Below are positions 9,111 through 18,105 of a stretch of 64,000 nt of DNA, piece by piece. The position numbers and the translations under genes are program-made. The notes beneath the pieces are model-generated. The model saw only the letters and a program-made list of their open reading frames with translations, searched no databases and was not told where the DNA came from. This stretch comes from Secundilactobacillus kimchicus JCM 15530 (GTDB lineage Bacteria; Bacillota; Bacilli; Lactobacillales; Lactobacillaceae): assembly GCF_001433995.1 (NCBI RefSeq), contig NZ_AZCX01000001.1, positions 62,001 through 126,000 of the forward strand. Direction: 5' to 3'. Each line of letters starts with the position of its first letter. Position 1 is the first letter of the stretch.

Positions 9111-9549
9111 TTTATACCGCGAAGTGATTCTAGATCATTCTGATCACCCGCATCACAAGCATGCTCTGGATGCCGCGACCCACACGATCACGCTTAAAAA
9201 TCCGACTTGCGGGGATGTGATTAATCTGGAAATCAAGCTGTCAGCTGACGAGCATATTGAAGACATCGGTTTTACCGGTGAAGGGTGTACCATTAGTCAA
9301 TCAAGTGCCAGTATGATGACGGATGCGGTGTTGGGGAAGAGTAAAGAAGAGGCCTTACATATGGCCAAAACGTTTTCGGACATGGTGATGGGCAAGACGC
9401 ATGACCAGGCCGACTTGGATCAACTTGAAGATGCGGCTATTTTGTCGAGTATTATGAGTTTTCCTGCGCGTATCAAGTGTGCCACCTTATCATGGTGGGC
9501 CCTTCAGCGCGCCTTATTGAACGACAAGCCGTCAGAAGAGGAGGAATAG
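9088..9549 (+). CDS. sufU: Zn-dependent sulfurtransferase SufU
   Basis: A 153-residue IscU-fold protein that in Firmicutes accepts persulfide sulfur from SufS. The three conserved cysteines that bind zinc are visible in [17 protein letters not shown] and RIKCATLSW, with the Asp of CGD. The 18-20-residue insertion that separates SufU from IscU appears in the middle. An AAAGGAG site inside the sufS end directs translation. Confidence 0.95.
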   Translation: MGLSKLSSLYREVILDHSDHPHHKHALDAATHTITLKNPTCGDVINLEIKLSADEHIEDIGFTGEGCTISQSSASMMTDAVLGKSKEEALHMAKTFSDMVMGKTHDQADLDQLEDAAILSSIMSFPARIKCATLSWWALQRALLNDKPSEEEE

Positions 9550-9551
9550 CT

Positions 9552-10958
9552 ATGTCAGAAGTACCTGATATCGTGGCAAAAGACGAAGACTATGAATTTG
9601 GGTTCCACGATGACGTGAAACCGGCCTATTCTACTGGTCGTGGTCTCACAGAAGCGACCGTTCGCGAAATTTCGGCGGCCAAGAACGAACCAGAATGGAT
9701 GTTGGCGTATCGGTTAAAGGCCTATGAAGCCTATCAAAAAATGCCTTTCCCGGATTATGGACCAGACCTCAGTGAACTGGATCTTAAAAATATGTTGTAC
9801 TACCAGAAAATGACTGATAAGAAGTATCGGGATTGGGAAGAGGTGCCAGATGACTTGAAAAAGACGTTCGACCGGTTAGGTGTGCCAGAGGCCGAACGCA
9901 AGTATTTGGCGGGTTCTAGTGCCCAGTACGAATCAGAAGTGGTTTACCATAACATGCGAGAAGACTTTGAAAAACTTGGCATTATTTTTACAGACACGGA
10001 CACGGCTTTGCGCGATTATCCGGAATTGTTCAAAAAGTGGTTTGGTAAACTGGTCAAACCCACAGATAATAAGTTTGCGGCCTTAAACGCTGCCGTTTGG
10101 TCTGGTGGTTCATTTATCTACGTGCCTAAAGGAGTCCAAACAAAAACGCCAATCCAGTCGTACTTCCGATTGAACGCTGAAAACTCCGGTCAATTTGAAC
10201 GGACTTTGATCATTGTCGATGAGGGCGCACGTGTCGACTACGTGGAAGGGTGTACTGCACCTAATTATTCTTCTGATAGTTTACATGCAGCGGTGGTTGA
10301 AGTTAACGTTGAAAAAGATGCGTATTGTCGGTATACGACCATTCAAAACTGGTCGAACAACGTTTATAGTTTGGAAACCAAGCGGGCAGCTGCTGAAGAA
10401 AACGCGACGATGGAGTGGGTTGATGGTAACCTAGGCTCGAAAGTCACGATGAAGTATCCAAGCGTGTACATGAACGGTGAAGGCGCGCGTGGAACCATGT
10501 TGTCCATTGCTGTTGCCAGCAACGGTATTCACCAAGATTCGGGTGCACGCATGATTCATAACGCGCCAAATACCTCAAGCTCAATTGTGTCCAAATCGAT
10601 TGCCAAAACAGGCGGGGCAACTGACTACCGGGGCACAGTTCGATTTGGTCGGCATTCTGATGGTTCTAAAGCACATGTGGAATGCGATACGATTATCATG
10701 GATGATCAGTCAAGTTCAAACACGATTCCGTATAACGAAATTTCTAACGCAAATGTGTCAATGGAACACGAAGCAAAAGTATCGAAGATTTCTGAAGAAC
10801 AGCTCTACTACCTGATGAGTCGGGGCATTTCTGAGGCAAAGGCCACTGAAATGATCATCATGGGCTTTGTTGAGCCGTTTACAAAAGAACTTCCGATGGA
10901 ATATGCGGTCGAGTTAAACCGACTGATAAGTTTTGAAATGGAAGGCTCTATCGGCTAA
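9552..10958 (+). CDS. sufB: Fe-S cluster assembly scaffold SufB
   Basis: A 468-residue scaffold on which clusters are built before transfer to apoproteins. It ends with the SufB/D family segment [19 protein letters not shown] and a conserved GFVEPF. The start at 9552 follows an AGAGGAGG site 2 bp after the sufU stop. It is the last gene of the operon and is followed by a strong terminator. Likely clients in this window are NrdG, MoaA, NarG/H and NreB. Confidence 0.97.
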   Translation: MSEVPDIVAKDEDYEFGFHDDVKPAYSTGRGLTEATVREISAAKNEPEWMLAYRLKAYEAYQKMPFPDYGPDLSELDLKNMLYYQKMTDKKYRDWEEVPDDLKKTFDRLGVPEAERKYLAGSSAQYESEVVYHNMREDFEKLGIIFTDTDTALRDYPELFKKWFGKLVKPTDNKFAALNAAVWSGGSFIYVPKGVQTKTPIQSYFRLNAENSGQFERTLIIVDEGARVDYVEGCTAPNYSSDSLHAAVVEVNVEKDAYCRYTTIQNWSNNVYSLETKRAAAEENATMEWVDGNLGSKVTMKYPSVYMNGEGARGTMLSIAVASNGIHQDSGARMIHNAPNTSSSIVSKSIAKTGGATDYRGTVRFGRHSDGSKAHVECDTIIMDDQSSSNTIPYNEISNANVSMEHEAKVSKISEEQLYYLMSRGISEAKATEMIIMGFVEPFTKELPMEYAVELNRLISFEMEGSIG

Positions 10959-10979
10959 CAAGATAGTTTTTTTTACGGG

Positions 10980-11019
10980 GGAACCGTCAATCGCCAACTG
11001 CGATTGGGGGTTCCTTTTT
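10980..11019 (+). terminator. Terminator of the suf operon
   Basis: A long stem, GGAACC-GT-CAATCGC pairing with GCGATTG-GG-GGTTCC, a 5-nt loop and TTTTT at 11015-11019. Confidence 0.88.
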
Positions 11020-11047
11020 GCTGGCCTTAACTAACGAAACGTTAGCT

Positions 11048-11058
11048 AAATATTCCAA
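11048..11058. promoter_or_regulatory. TTGGAATATTT element upstream of nrdDG
   Basis: Reads AAATATTCCAA on the plus strand (TTGGAATATTT on the minus). It lies about 60 bp before the nrdD -35 and just upstream of the NrdR boxes. Confidence 0.45.
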
Positions 11059-11070
11059 AAATAGATAATA

Positions 11071-11119
11071 ACCCAATATATAGTGTGCCTCAATATAAAT
11101 TGGGTACAATATATGGTTG
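11071..11119 (+). promoter_or_regulatory. Tandem NrdR boxes
   Basis: Two 16-bp sites, 11071-11086 (ACCCAATATATAGTGT) and 11104-11119 (GTACAATATATGGTTG), match the NrdR consensus, which is close to ACACTATATATAGTGT. Their CAATATAT cores are 33 bp apart, about three helical turns, as is typical for cooperative NrdR binding. The second box overlaps the -35, which fits repression of nrdDG when dATP is plentiful. Confidence 0.8.
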
Positions 11120-11145
11120 AATCAAAAACAGAATGTTGCTATGAT
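11117..11145 (+). promoter_or_regulatory. nrdDG promoter
   Basis: TTGAAT at 11117-11122, a 17-bp spacer and an extended -10 TGC-TATGAT ending at 11145, 33 bp before the nrdD ATG. Confidence 0.65.
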
Positions 11146-11178
11146 TAACGCACTGAAACAAATAAAGGGGCGGTAACC

Positions 11179-13350
11179 ATGTTAGAAATTCGAAACCAAA
11201 AACTGACCACTTTAACGGTAACTAAACGTGACGGGTCACACGAACCATTTGCATTTAACCATATTCAAACCAGCTTAAAGCAGGTTACTGAAGCTAGTGA
11301 CGCCCTTGACCAGGTTCAAACGGAAATTGGTCAGATCATTAGTGATCGCTTTGACGCAGTGGTCGCCACTGACGAGATTGCAGCTGTCATCACCGAGGTG
11401 CTCAATGAGCATGCGATGGCGGCCATTGCCGATCGATATCAGGAACACTTAGAACGGCAACGACTGGCTAAAAGCGGCGCTACTGATATTAATCACACGA
11501 TTGACCGGTTGTTGAATCGCGACGAATCAGTTGTTAACGAAAATGCGAACAAAGATAGTAAAGTTTTTAACACTCAGCGGGATTTAACGGCTGGAACTGT
11601 AGCAAAAGCCATTGGGCTCAAGATGCTACCACCACGGGTCGCTAATGCGCACTTAAACGGCGATATTCATTGGCATGATTTGGACTATCAGCCTTATAGT
11701 CCGATGACAAACTGTTGCTTAATTGATTTCAAAGAGATGCTGACAAACGGCTTTAAAATTGGTAATGCTGAGGTTGAAACGCCGCATTCCATTCAAACGG
11801 CCACCGCTCAGATGTCTCAAATTATTGCTAATGTGGCATCCAGCCAGTATGGCGGTTGTTCTGCTGACCGGGTGGATCAACTACTTGCGCCGTTTGCTGA
11901 AAAAAACTATCAAAAACACTTAGCCGATGCGCAACAGTGGGTTGACGGAGCCGATAAGCAGGCTGCTTACGCCAAGCAAAAAACGCAAAAGGACATCTAC
12001 GATGCCATGCAAGGCCTAGAGTATGAGATTAATACGTTGTATTCCTCACAGGGGCAAACCCCCTTTACCACCCTTGGCTTTGGCCTAGGGACTTCATGGA
12101 TTGAACGCGAGATTCAAAAGGCCATTTTAACGGTTCGAATTAAAGGCCTCGGTCGTGAACACCGGACGGCCATCTTTCCTAAGCTAGTTTTTGCTATTAA
12201 GCGGGGGCTCAACTTAACTCCGGCAGATCCAAATTACGACATTAAGCAGTTGGCTGTGGATTGTGCAACGAAGCGGATGTACCCAGATGTCTTAATGTAT
12301 GACAAATTAGTCGAGCTCACCGGTTCGTTTAAAACGCCAATGGGTTGTCGCAGTTTTCTTCAAGGCTGGCACGATGAGGCTGGCAACGAAGTCAATGCAG
12401 GTCGAATGAATCTGGGTGTTGTGACAATGAATTTGCCACGATTAGCACTTGAATCTAAAGGGGACAAAGGGGCCTTTTGGGACTTGCTAGAGGACCGTTT
12501 GCAACTTTGCAAGGAAGCTTTGGTGTTCAAAGTCAATCGAGTAAAGGATGCTAATCCGGAAAACGCACCAATTCTGTATGAATATGGCGCTTTTGGCAAA
12601 CGATTAAACTCGGAAGACTCGGTGGATGATCTCTTTAAGAATGGCCGTGCAACGGTGTCGTTGGGCTATATCGGGCTTTATGAGGTTGGCACAGTTTTCT
12701 TCGGGCCAGATTGGGAAACCAATCCAAAAGCTAAGCAGTTTACGGTTGATATTGTGAAGGATTTATATCAGCATTGTAAGGACTGGGAGTCTGAATATGG
12801 GTATCATTTCAGCGTTTATGCGACGCCTGCCGAAAGTTTAACTGACACGTTCTGCAAGGCTGACTTGAAAAAATTTGGGGCTGTGAAAGATGTCACTGAC
12901 AAAGAATATTACACGAACAGTTTCCACTATGATGTTCGTAAAACGCCGACGCCCTTTGAGAAGATTGAATTTGAAAAAGATTATCCGCCATACAGTGCGG
13001 GTGGGTTTATTCACTACTGTGAGTACCCTAATTTGAAACAGAATCCTAAGGCGCTTGAAGCCGTCTGGGATTTTGCATACGACAAAATTGGCTACTTAGG
13101 CACCAATACCCCAATCGATCAATGTTTCGAATGCGGTTTTAAGGGTGAATTTAAGCCAACCGCACGTGGTTTTGAGTGTCCACAATGCGGCAATCATGAT
13201 CCGGCAACCTGTGATGTCGTTAAACGGACCTGTGGCTATCTAGGTAATCCTAACCAACGCCCGATGGTTCATGGCCGTCACACGGAAATTGCGAGTCGAA
13301 AGAAGCACATGACGTTGGGTAACGATCAAAATGATATTGCCAGACAGTAG
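11179..13350 (+). CDS. nrdD: Anaerobic ribonucleoside-triphosphate reductase (class III)
   Basis: A 723-residue glycyl radical enzyme that reduces NTPs to dNTPs without oxygen. An N-terminal ATP-cone regulatory domain (about 10-100) is followed by the catalytic barrel. The C-terminal zinc site is formed by CFECGF and CPQCGNHD. The glycyl radical motif appears as KRTCGYLGN with Gly686. It uses formate or a thioredoxin-like donor in known homologues. The gene follows two NrdR boxes and precedes its activase nrdG by 15 bp. Oxygen sensitivity fits the anaerobic theme of the island. Confidence 0.97.
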   Translation: MLEIRNQKLTTLTVTKRDGSHEPFAFNHIQTSLKQVTEASDALDQVQTEIGQIISDRFDAVVATDEIAAVITEVLNEHAMAAIADRYQEHLERQRLAKSGATDINHTIDRLLNRDESVVNENANKDSKVFNTQRDLTAGTVAKAIGLKMLPPRVANAHLNGDIHWHDLDYQPYSPMTNCCLIDFKEMLTNGFKIGNAEVETPHSIQTATAQMSQIIANVASSQYGGCSADRVDQLLAPFAEKNYQKHLADAQQWVDGADKQAAYAKQKTQKDIYDAMQGLEYEINTLYSSQGQTPFTTLGFGLGTSWIEREIQKAILTVRIKGLGREHRTAIFPKLVFAIKRGLNLTPADPNYDIKQLAVDCATKRMYPDVLMYDKLVELTGSFKTPMGCRSFLQGWHDEAGNEVNAGRMNLGVVTMNLPRLALESKGDKGAFWDLLEDRLQLCKEALVFKVNRVKDANPENAPILYEYGAFGKRLNSEDSVDDLFKNGRATVSLGYIGLYEVGTVFFGPDWETNPKAKQFTVDIVKDLYQHCKDWESEYGYHFSVYATPAESLTDTFCKADLKKFGAVKDVTDKEYYTNSFHYDVRKTPTPFEKIEFEKDYPPYSAGGFIHYCEYPNLKQNPKALEAVWDFAYDKIGYLGTNTPIDQCFECGFKGEFKPTARGFECPQCGNHDPATCDVVKRTCGYLGNPNQRPMVHGRHTEIASRKKHMTLGNDQNDIARQ

Positions 13351-13365
13351 AAAGAAGGCCGCTTT

Positions 13366-13950
13366 ATGAAAAAAACGGCACAACGGTTGCCGAAGAACCC
13401 AGCCCCCCAAGAATGGTTAGCGGCTGATTTAAGTCAACAGTATATTGCCAGCTACAAGCCATTTAACTTCGTTGATGGTGAGGGGGTGCGGTGTAGCCTT
13501 TATGTCAGTGGGTGCAAGTTTAACTGTCCCGGTTGCTACAATAAAGTGGCTCAAAACTTTCACTTTGGGACACCTTACACTGAAGAGCTTGAAGATCAAA
13601 TTATTAACGATCTCAGTCAGTCTTATGTTCAGGGGCTCACCTTACTTGGTGGTGAACCATTCTTAAATACGCAGGTTTGCATTCGCTTAGCCAAACGGAT
13701 TCGTCAAGAATTTGGTCACACAAAAGATATTTGGAGTTGGACGGGCTACACTTGGGACGAACTAATGTTGGAATCTGCCGACAAACTAGAACTATTATCG
13801 CTAATCGATATTTTGGTGGATGGGCGCTTCTTAGAGGCCCAAAAGGACCTAACCCTTCAATTTCGGGGGAGTGCCAACCAACGGATTATTGATGTCCCAA
13901 AATCATTGGCCACTGGCCAGGTTGAAATTTGGGCGAACTTGGTGAAATAA
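13366..13950 (+). CDS. nrdG: Anaerobic RNR activating radical SAM protein
   Basis: A 194-residue radical SAM activase that installs the glycyl radical on NrdD. The cluster motif C-x3-C-x2-C is Cys50, Cys54 and Cys57 (GCKFNCPGC), and the SAM-binding GGEP is in LTLLGGEPF. It has a Fe-S demand on the Suf system and needs a low-potential electron donor. The flavodoxin encoded at 15803 is a plausible one, by inference only. It is cotranscribed with nrdD and ends at a strong bidirectional terminator. Confidence 0.96.
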   Translation: MKKTAQRLPKNPAPQEWLAADLSQQYIASYKPFNFVDGEGVRCSLYVSGCKFNCPGCYNKVAQNFHFGTPYTEELEDQIINDLSQSYVQGLTLLGGEPFLNTQVCIRLAKRIRQEFGHTKDIWSWTGYTWDELMLESADKLELLSLIDILVDGRFLEAQKDLTLQFRGSANQRIIDVPKSLATGQVEIWANLVK

Positions 13951-13972
13951 CCTTGATGGTCATAACGACGTA

Positions 13973-14023
13973 ACAAAACAGCTTCAGTTGGCAATGATTC
14001 AATGCCGGCTGAAGCTGTTTTGT
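13973..14023. terminator. Bidirectional terminator between nrdG and the ABC ATPase gene
   Basis: A long stem, ACAAAACAGCTTCAG pairing with CTGAAGCTGTTTTGT with an inner TGGCA/TGCCG extension. T/A tracts on both sides serve two convergent operons. Confidence 0.88.
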
Positions 14024-14032
14024 TGTAACGGC

Positions 14033-14830
14033 TTAATTGGGTGATACCAAGCGATGAGGCATTTCACAAATGGTTCGACCCAGTTCAGGGACATAAACGA
14101 GTTTTAAGTCGGCCTGATAAGTTTGGCTAAGGGCGGTTGCCGTTAAAAGGGTCTGAGTGGCACCTACGGTAAAGTGTCCATCCGGGGCAAACAAGCCAAC
14201 CTGGTGATCGAGCAAGAAGGCGTGGTTGGGGTTATGGCTGGTTAAGATAATGGCGTAACCGTCGGCCGCTAATCGCTCAATTAATTCGAGGATAAGTTGT
14301 TGGCGACCAAAATCTAACGCTGAGGTTGGCTCATCCAAGATAATGAGTGGGGCGGCTTGAACAAGGGCCTTGGCAATGGTCACAAGCTGTTGTTGGCCAC
14401 CACTTAACGTATTGAGTGGCTGATCTTTTAATGCAATAATTCCGAGTTTTTCGAGTGCATCTTCGCCCCGTTCATAGTCTTCAACGCCGGGGACTTGACC
14501 AAACGACAAGTAGGGTGTGCGACCGGTCACGACGTAATCCTGGACTAATAAAGCCGTCTGATTGGCGGTTTGCTGGGCAACATAGGCAATCATTTTAGCG
14601 CGGTCACGAACGGTGAGCTGGTCAATGGGTTGGTTATTCATTAACAGCTGCCCCGCTGTGGGCGTCAACCCGCCCACAATACAATTGAGCAGTGTCGACT
14701 TTCCGATGCCGTTTGGGCCAAGGATTGTCAGAATATCACCACGGTTCAGCTGAAAGGATAGTTGATTAAAAACGACTGGTCGCCGCGGGTAATGAAAGGC
14801 TAAATTGATGGTCGATAAAAGGGCAGTCAT
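14033..14830 (-). CDS. FecE/MolC-type ABC transporter ATPase
   Basis: A 265-residue ATPase of the type II importer family (siderophore, heme, B12, molybdate). Walker A is GPNGIGKST, the signature LSGGQQQLV and Walker B LIILDEPTSALD. The ATG at 14830 overlaps the permease stop as ATGA. The open frame extends far upstream, but those residues lie antisense-like within the permease and have no family character. It belongs to flavodoxin-permease-ATPase, whose promoter matches those of narG and the Moco operon. That makes molybdate the most attractive substrate, but iron chelates or cobamides cannot be excluded. Confidence 0.9.
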   Translation of the reverse strand: MTALLSTINLAFHYPRRPVVFNQLSFQLNRGDILTILGPNGIGKSTLLNCIVGGLTPTAGQLLMNNQPIDQLTVRDRAKMIAYVAQQTANQTALLVQDYVVTGRTPYLSFGQVPGVEDYERGEDALEKLGIIALKDQPLNTLSGGQQQLVTIAKALVQAAPLIILDEPTSALDFGRQQLILELIERLAADGYAIILTSHNPNHAFLLDHQVGLFAPDGHFTVGATQTLLTATALSQTYQADLKLVYVPELGRTICEMPHRLVSPN

Positions 14831-15828
14831 AAGCGCACCTTCCTTGTAAGTAAAATGTAAATAAAAATGGGCGTGCCAATGAAGCCGGTCAGAATACTTA
14901 ACGGAATTTCTCCGGCTGATAACGTTCTGGCGAGGGTGTCGACTAACAGTAAAAAGATGGCGCCCACAAGGCCGGATAACGGTAGGGCATAGCGGGTATT
15001 TGGTCCAATCAATAAGCGCGCCATGTGTGGCACAATGAGCCCAATCCAACCGATGGTGCCACTCAAACAAACGGCGCCGGCCGTTAGAAACGTTGCGCAA
15101 ACAACCACAATTCGGCGTTCCAGAACCACATTGACCCCCTGAGCTTGGGCTTGCCGATCGCCCAATGAAAGGACCGTTAACCGCCAGCGCATCACCCAGA
15201 GGACCAGACCGCCGACAAACAGCATTGGCAGGACTGACAAAAGGTTGGTTGGAGTGATTTTTGAAAGACTCCCAAGCTGCCAGTAGACAATAGTTTGGAG
15301 TTGTGAATCGGGATCTGCCAGGTACTTCAAAAGACCTAAGATGGCTTGCATTAAGCCACTCACAACGATTCCAGCGAGCACCAATGACAGGGTTGTAGAT
15401 TGGCCCATTGCGCGTGGAATGGCAATACTGAGGCAAACCGCTAATAAACCGGCCCCGAAGGCAAGAACCTGGGTTCCAAAAGGATGGAGTCCTAGCAAAA
15501 TAGCAGTTGCGGCCCCCACGGCTGCACCGTTAGAGACCCCAAGAAGGTCGGGAGACACCAGTGGATTTTGAAAAATACTTTGATAAGCGGTTCCAGAAAT
15601 AGCAAGGGCTGCCCCGATGATGATGGCCCCCAAGATACGGGGTAACCGCAAATTAAATAAAATGTTGGTGATAATGGGGGAAGTTTGCTGCGACCGGATC
15701 AGGGCCGTCAGTAAATCGTCGAACGAGAGCTGATAGCGGCCCATTGTCAGGGCCAAAAAGGCGAGTAAGATCAGAACCATCAGGGTTAATCCGAGTATGA
15801 GATTAGTTGAAATGTGGTGCTTTCTCAC
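14827..15828 (-). CDS. FecCD/BtuC/MolB-type ABC transporter permease
   Basis: A 333-residue integral membrane protein with about ten hydrophobic segments, beginning with a basic N-terminus and a first helix (LILGLTLMVLILLAFLAL). Family hallmarks include LRLPRILGAIIIGAALAISG, NPLVSPDLLG and GTIGWIGLIVPHMAR. This is the FecCD family. The operon has no substrate-binding protein gene and none lies nearby. The gene overlaps the flavodoxin gene by 26 nt at its start. See the molybdate hypothesis under findings. Confidence 0.92.
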   Translation of the reverse strand: MRKHHISTNLILGLTLMVLILLAFLALTMGRYQLSFDDLLTALIRSQQTSPIITNILFNLRLPRILGAIIIGAALAISGTAYQSIFQNPLVSPDLLGVSNGAAVGAATAILLGLHPFGTQVLAFGAGLLAVCLSIAIPRAMGQSTTLSLVLAGIVVSGLMQAILGLLKYLADPDSQLQTIVYWQLGSLSKITPTNLLSVLPMLFVGGLVLWVMRWRLTVLSLGDRQAQAQGVNVVLERRIVVVCATFLTAGAVCLSGTIGWIGLIVPHMARLLIGPNTRYALPLSGLVGAIFLLLVDTLARTLSAGEIPLSILTGFIGTPIFIYILLTRKVRL

Positions 15829-16285
15829 CCGTGTCAGCCTCCTTTAATGTTTGAATCAAGTCTGCGACAAATCCTTTAAGAGCCACACAGTCCTGGTGTT
15901 CGATTCTTAAATCAATGCAAACTGGTCGGCTCCCTTGGATGGCGCCGGTTGAAGCTAAGCGCGCATTGAAGCGGTTGACAGCCTGACAAAAGGTAGCCCC
16001 GTAACAAGTATCACCAGAACCTGCGACGCCAAATATGAGATGGGGTAGCTTGATGGCTTCGAGGTCGTTAAATAAGTCGATGCCTTCCTCTGGTAGATCC
16101 CCTTCGCCATAGGTATAGGGGACGATAATGGCCAAGTCAAGTGCTGCCAAATCATCAACAGTGACCGACTCAAGATTGGTAAGCGGGGCTTTAAGGCCGT
16201 ATCGCGCGAATTCGGTTGCGAGAAACTCTGCAACCTCCTCATTATTACCGGTTAGTGAGGCATAATAGATTGCAATTTTTGTCAT
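15803..16285 (-). CDS. Flavodoxin
   Basis: A 160-residue FMN-binding electron carrier. The phosphate-binding loop is ASLTGNNEE near the N-terminus, and FMN-isoalloxazine contact regions resembling YTYGEGDLPE and GSGDTCYGATFC follow. The ATG at 16285 follows GGAGGG, and an upstream in-frame start at 16321 has no such site. It is first in the operon with the FecCD transporter and is read from a promoter of the shared nitrate-regulon type. Possible partners are the radical SAM enzymes MoaA and NrdG (inference). Confidence 0.9.
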   Translation of the reverse strand: MTKIAIYYASLTGNNEEVAEFLATEFARYGLKAPLTNLESVTVDDLAALDLAIIVPYTYGEGDLPEEGIDLFNDLEAIKLPHLIFGVAGSGDTCYGATFCQAVNRFNARLASTGAIQGSRPVCIDLRIEHQDCVALKGFVADLIQTLKEADTGEKAPHFN

Positions 16286-16333
16286 CTGAAGCCCTCCATA
16301 ACAGGTTTTTGACGCGTCCATGCTTCATAGAGA

Positions 16334-16368
16334 AGTATAGCATGACGCTCATGAAGTTATTATTAGGG
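16334..16368 (-). promoter_or_regulatory. Nitrate-regulon-type promoter of the flavodoxin-transporter operon
   Basis: On the minus strand: CCCTAATA (plus 16361-16368), 18 bp, then the extended -10 TGC-TATACT (hexamer at plus 16334-16339). There is no -35 consensus. Spacing and sequence are identical to the moeB promoter. Confidence 0.75.
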
Positions 16369-16378
16369 TTTTGACTAA

Positions 16379-16407
16379 TTCAATTTGGAATATTTCTCTG
16401 ACATAAT
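16379..16407 (+). promoter_or_regulatory. moaE-operon promoter with embedded TTGGAATATTT
   Basis: TTCAAT at 16379-16384, a 17-bp spacer and an extended -10 TGA-CATAAT ending at 16407. The element TTGGAATATTT (16385-16395) sits inside the spacer, so a bound protein would directly affect polymerase. Confidence 0.55.
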
Positions 16408-16441
16408 TAGCATGTAATCCAATCCAGATAGGTGGTCAAAC

Positions 16442-16843
16442 ATGTATTATCTGAAAATTTCAGAATCGCCAATCGACGTGCAGTCGCTTTATGAACGGCT
16501 TAAGGATGCCCAATATGGTGGCATTGTCACGTTTGTCGGAACGGTTCGCCAGTGGACCGGCGACGTGGAAACACAATTTATAGAATACAGTGCTTACCAA
16601 CCCATGGCTGAGCGACAGTTAGAAAAACTAGCGGCTCCGATTGAGGCGAAGGGGGCTCGTGTGGTGATCGCCCATCGTCTGGGCCGATTAGAACTAACAG
16701 ACGAGGCTGTATTTGTGGGGGTGGCAGCCGGCCATCGCGCAGAAGCGTTCAAGTGGTGTCAATATTTGATTGATACGTTGAAACAAGACGTTCCAATCTG
16801 GAAAAAAGAAACCGATACGGATGCGGTTCGGTGGGGGGAATGA
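16442..16843 (+). CDS. moaE: Molybdopterin synthase catalytic subunit
   Basis: A 133-residue MoaE. With MoaD it converts cyclic pyranopterin monophosphate to molybdopterin dithiolene. Family segments are GGIVTFVGTVR and VGVAAGHRAEAF, and the catalytic lysines lie in the C-terminal PIWKKE. It is the first gene of moaE-moaD-moaA-narK-cupin-MIP18-xre. Its stop is followed at once by the moaD site. The promoter is separate from, but divergent to, the flavodoxin promoter. Confidence 0.96.
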   Translation: MYYLKISESPIDVQSLYERLKDAQYGGIVTFVGTVRQWTGDVETQFIEYSAYQPMAERQLEKLAAPIEAKGARVVIAHRLGRLELTDEAVFVGVAAGHRAEAFKWCQYLIDTLKQDVPIWKKETDTDAVRWGE

Positions 16844-16845
16844 CA

Positions 16846-17091
16846 ATGCAACTTAAAGTAAAGCTGTTTGCGATGCTACGCGAACAGCTTGGCGAGACGG
16901 TCACCCTTAATTTGGGTGACAAAGCGACGGCCGAAGCGGTTAAGCCGGCATTAATCGAACGCTTTCCAGCTGCAAAGCCCATTTTAGAAACAGCTCGGCT
17001 TGCGATTAACCAGGATTTTGTATCAGATGAAGCGATGACATTGGCACCGGGTGATGAAGTGGCCCTAATCCCGCCGGTCAGTGGCGGATAG
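16846..17091 (+). CDS. moaD: Molybdopterin synthase sulfur carrier subunit
   Basis: An 81-residue ubiquitin-fold sulfur carrier ending in the required Gly-Gly (PVSGG), which MoeB adenylates and which is then thiocarboxylated. Possible starts are 16831 (GTG), 16840 and 16846. The last is chosen because the GGGGGG ribosome binding site overlapping the moaE end is 7 nt upstream. Confidence 0.93.
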   Translation: MQLKVKLFAMLREQLGETVTLNLGDKATAEAVKPALIERFPAAKPILETARLAINQDFVSDEAMTLAPGDEVALIPPVSGG

Positions 17092-17102
17092 GAGGAAGTT
17101 TA

Positions 17103-18101
17103 ATGGATAAATTGTATGATCAATACGATCGATTACACGATTATATACGCTTATCAATTACCGATCGGTGTAATTTACGTTGCGTGTATTGTATGCCCAA
17201 AGAGGGCCTGCCGTTTTTTCCAACCGACCGTGTTTTGTCTCAAGATGAAATTGTTTTGATGATTCAAAACTTCGCAGATATGGGGATCTCAAAGGTACGC
17301 ATCACTGGTGGGGAACCGCTGTTACGAACAGACGTTGTTGAAATTGTGCGGCGCATCAAAGCTATCGACGGGATCGAAGATGTTTCAATCACGACCAACG
17401 GGTTATTTTTAGGGAAATTGGCGGCCGATTTGAAAGCCGCTGGTCTTGATCGCCTCAACATTAGCTTGGATACTTTTAAACCAGATCGATATAAGAAAAT
17501 TACCCGCGGCGGTAATATTAAGCAGGTTTTGGACGGCATTGCCGTGGCTAGTCAATTGCATTTTAAAAAAATTAAACTCAATATTGTGTTGATCAAGGGG
17601 CAAAATGACGATGAGGTCTTAGATTTCTTGCGTTATACAAAGGACCATGATGTCAACGTTCGGTTCATCGAGTTTATGCCAATTGGCAACTCCTTGAAGG
17701 CCTGGCAGAAGGAATATGTGGGCTTGAAAAACGTGTTTGAGACAGCTGCTGAAAACGGGTTACATTACCAACCAATTGAGCTGCGAGGGAATGGACCATC
17801 GGATAACTATCAAATTGAGGGTTACAAAGGTAGTTTCGGATTAATTCATCCAATTAGTTCCAAGTTCTGCGAAACGTGTAACCGCCTCCGGATTACGGCG
17901 GATGGCTACGTCAAAGCCTGTTTATATTGGAATGAAGAAATCGATATCCGAAAGGCAATTCCTGATAAAGTAGCCTTTCGACAATTGATTCAAAAAGCGC
18001 TCGATAATAAGCCGTTGAACCATGAAATGGCAATGGCCGAAACGGATCGGATTATTGATAAAGCACCGACCTGGCGGCATATGAGTCAAATAGGAGGTTA
18101 G
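17103..18101 (+). CDS. moaA: GTP 3',8-cyclase (radical SAM)
   Basis: A 332-residue enzyme catalysing the first step of Moco synthesis from GTP. The N-terminal radical SAM cluster is Cys23-x3-Cys27-x2-Cys30 (CNLRCVYC). The C-terminal second cluster shows CETCNRLR with a further Cys in KACLYW. The C-terminal GG needed for activity is present (SQIGG). It requires Fe-S supply and a low-potential reductant. It lies between moaD and narK with 4-11 bp gaps. Confidence 0.97.
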   Translation: MDKLYDQYDRLHDYIRLSITDRCNLRCVYCMPKEGLPFFPTDRVLSQDEIVLMIQNFADMGISKVRITGGEPLLRTDVVEIVRRIKAIDGIEDVSITTNGLFLGKLAADLKAAGLDRLNISLDTFKPDRYKKITRGGNIKQVLDGIAVASQLHFKKIKLNIVLIKGQNDDEVLDFLRYTKDHDVNVRFIEFMPIGNSLKAWQKEYVGLKNVFETAAENGLHYQPIELRGNGPSDNYQIEGYKGSFGLIHPISSKFCETCNRLRITADGYVKACLYWNEEIDIRKAIPDKVAFRQLIQKALDNKPLNHEMAMAETDRIIDKAPTWRHMSQIGG

Positions 18102-18105
18102 AACA

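Noticed and set aside
11071-11080. ACCCAATATA before nrdD as a CCCYAATA regulon element
   Set aside because: No -10 at 21 bp. It is part of the first NrdR box.
14831-15436. Long N-terminal extension of the ABC ATPase frame
   Set aside because: It is an alternate frame inside the permease gene. The ATPase family begins at the ATG at 14830 with an ATGA overlap.
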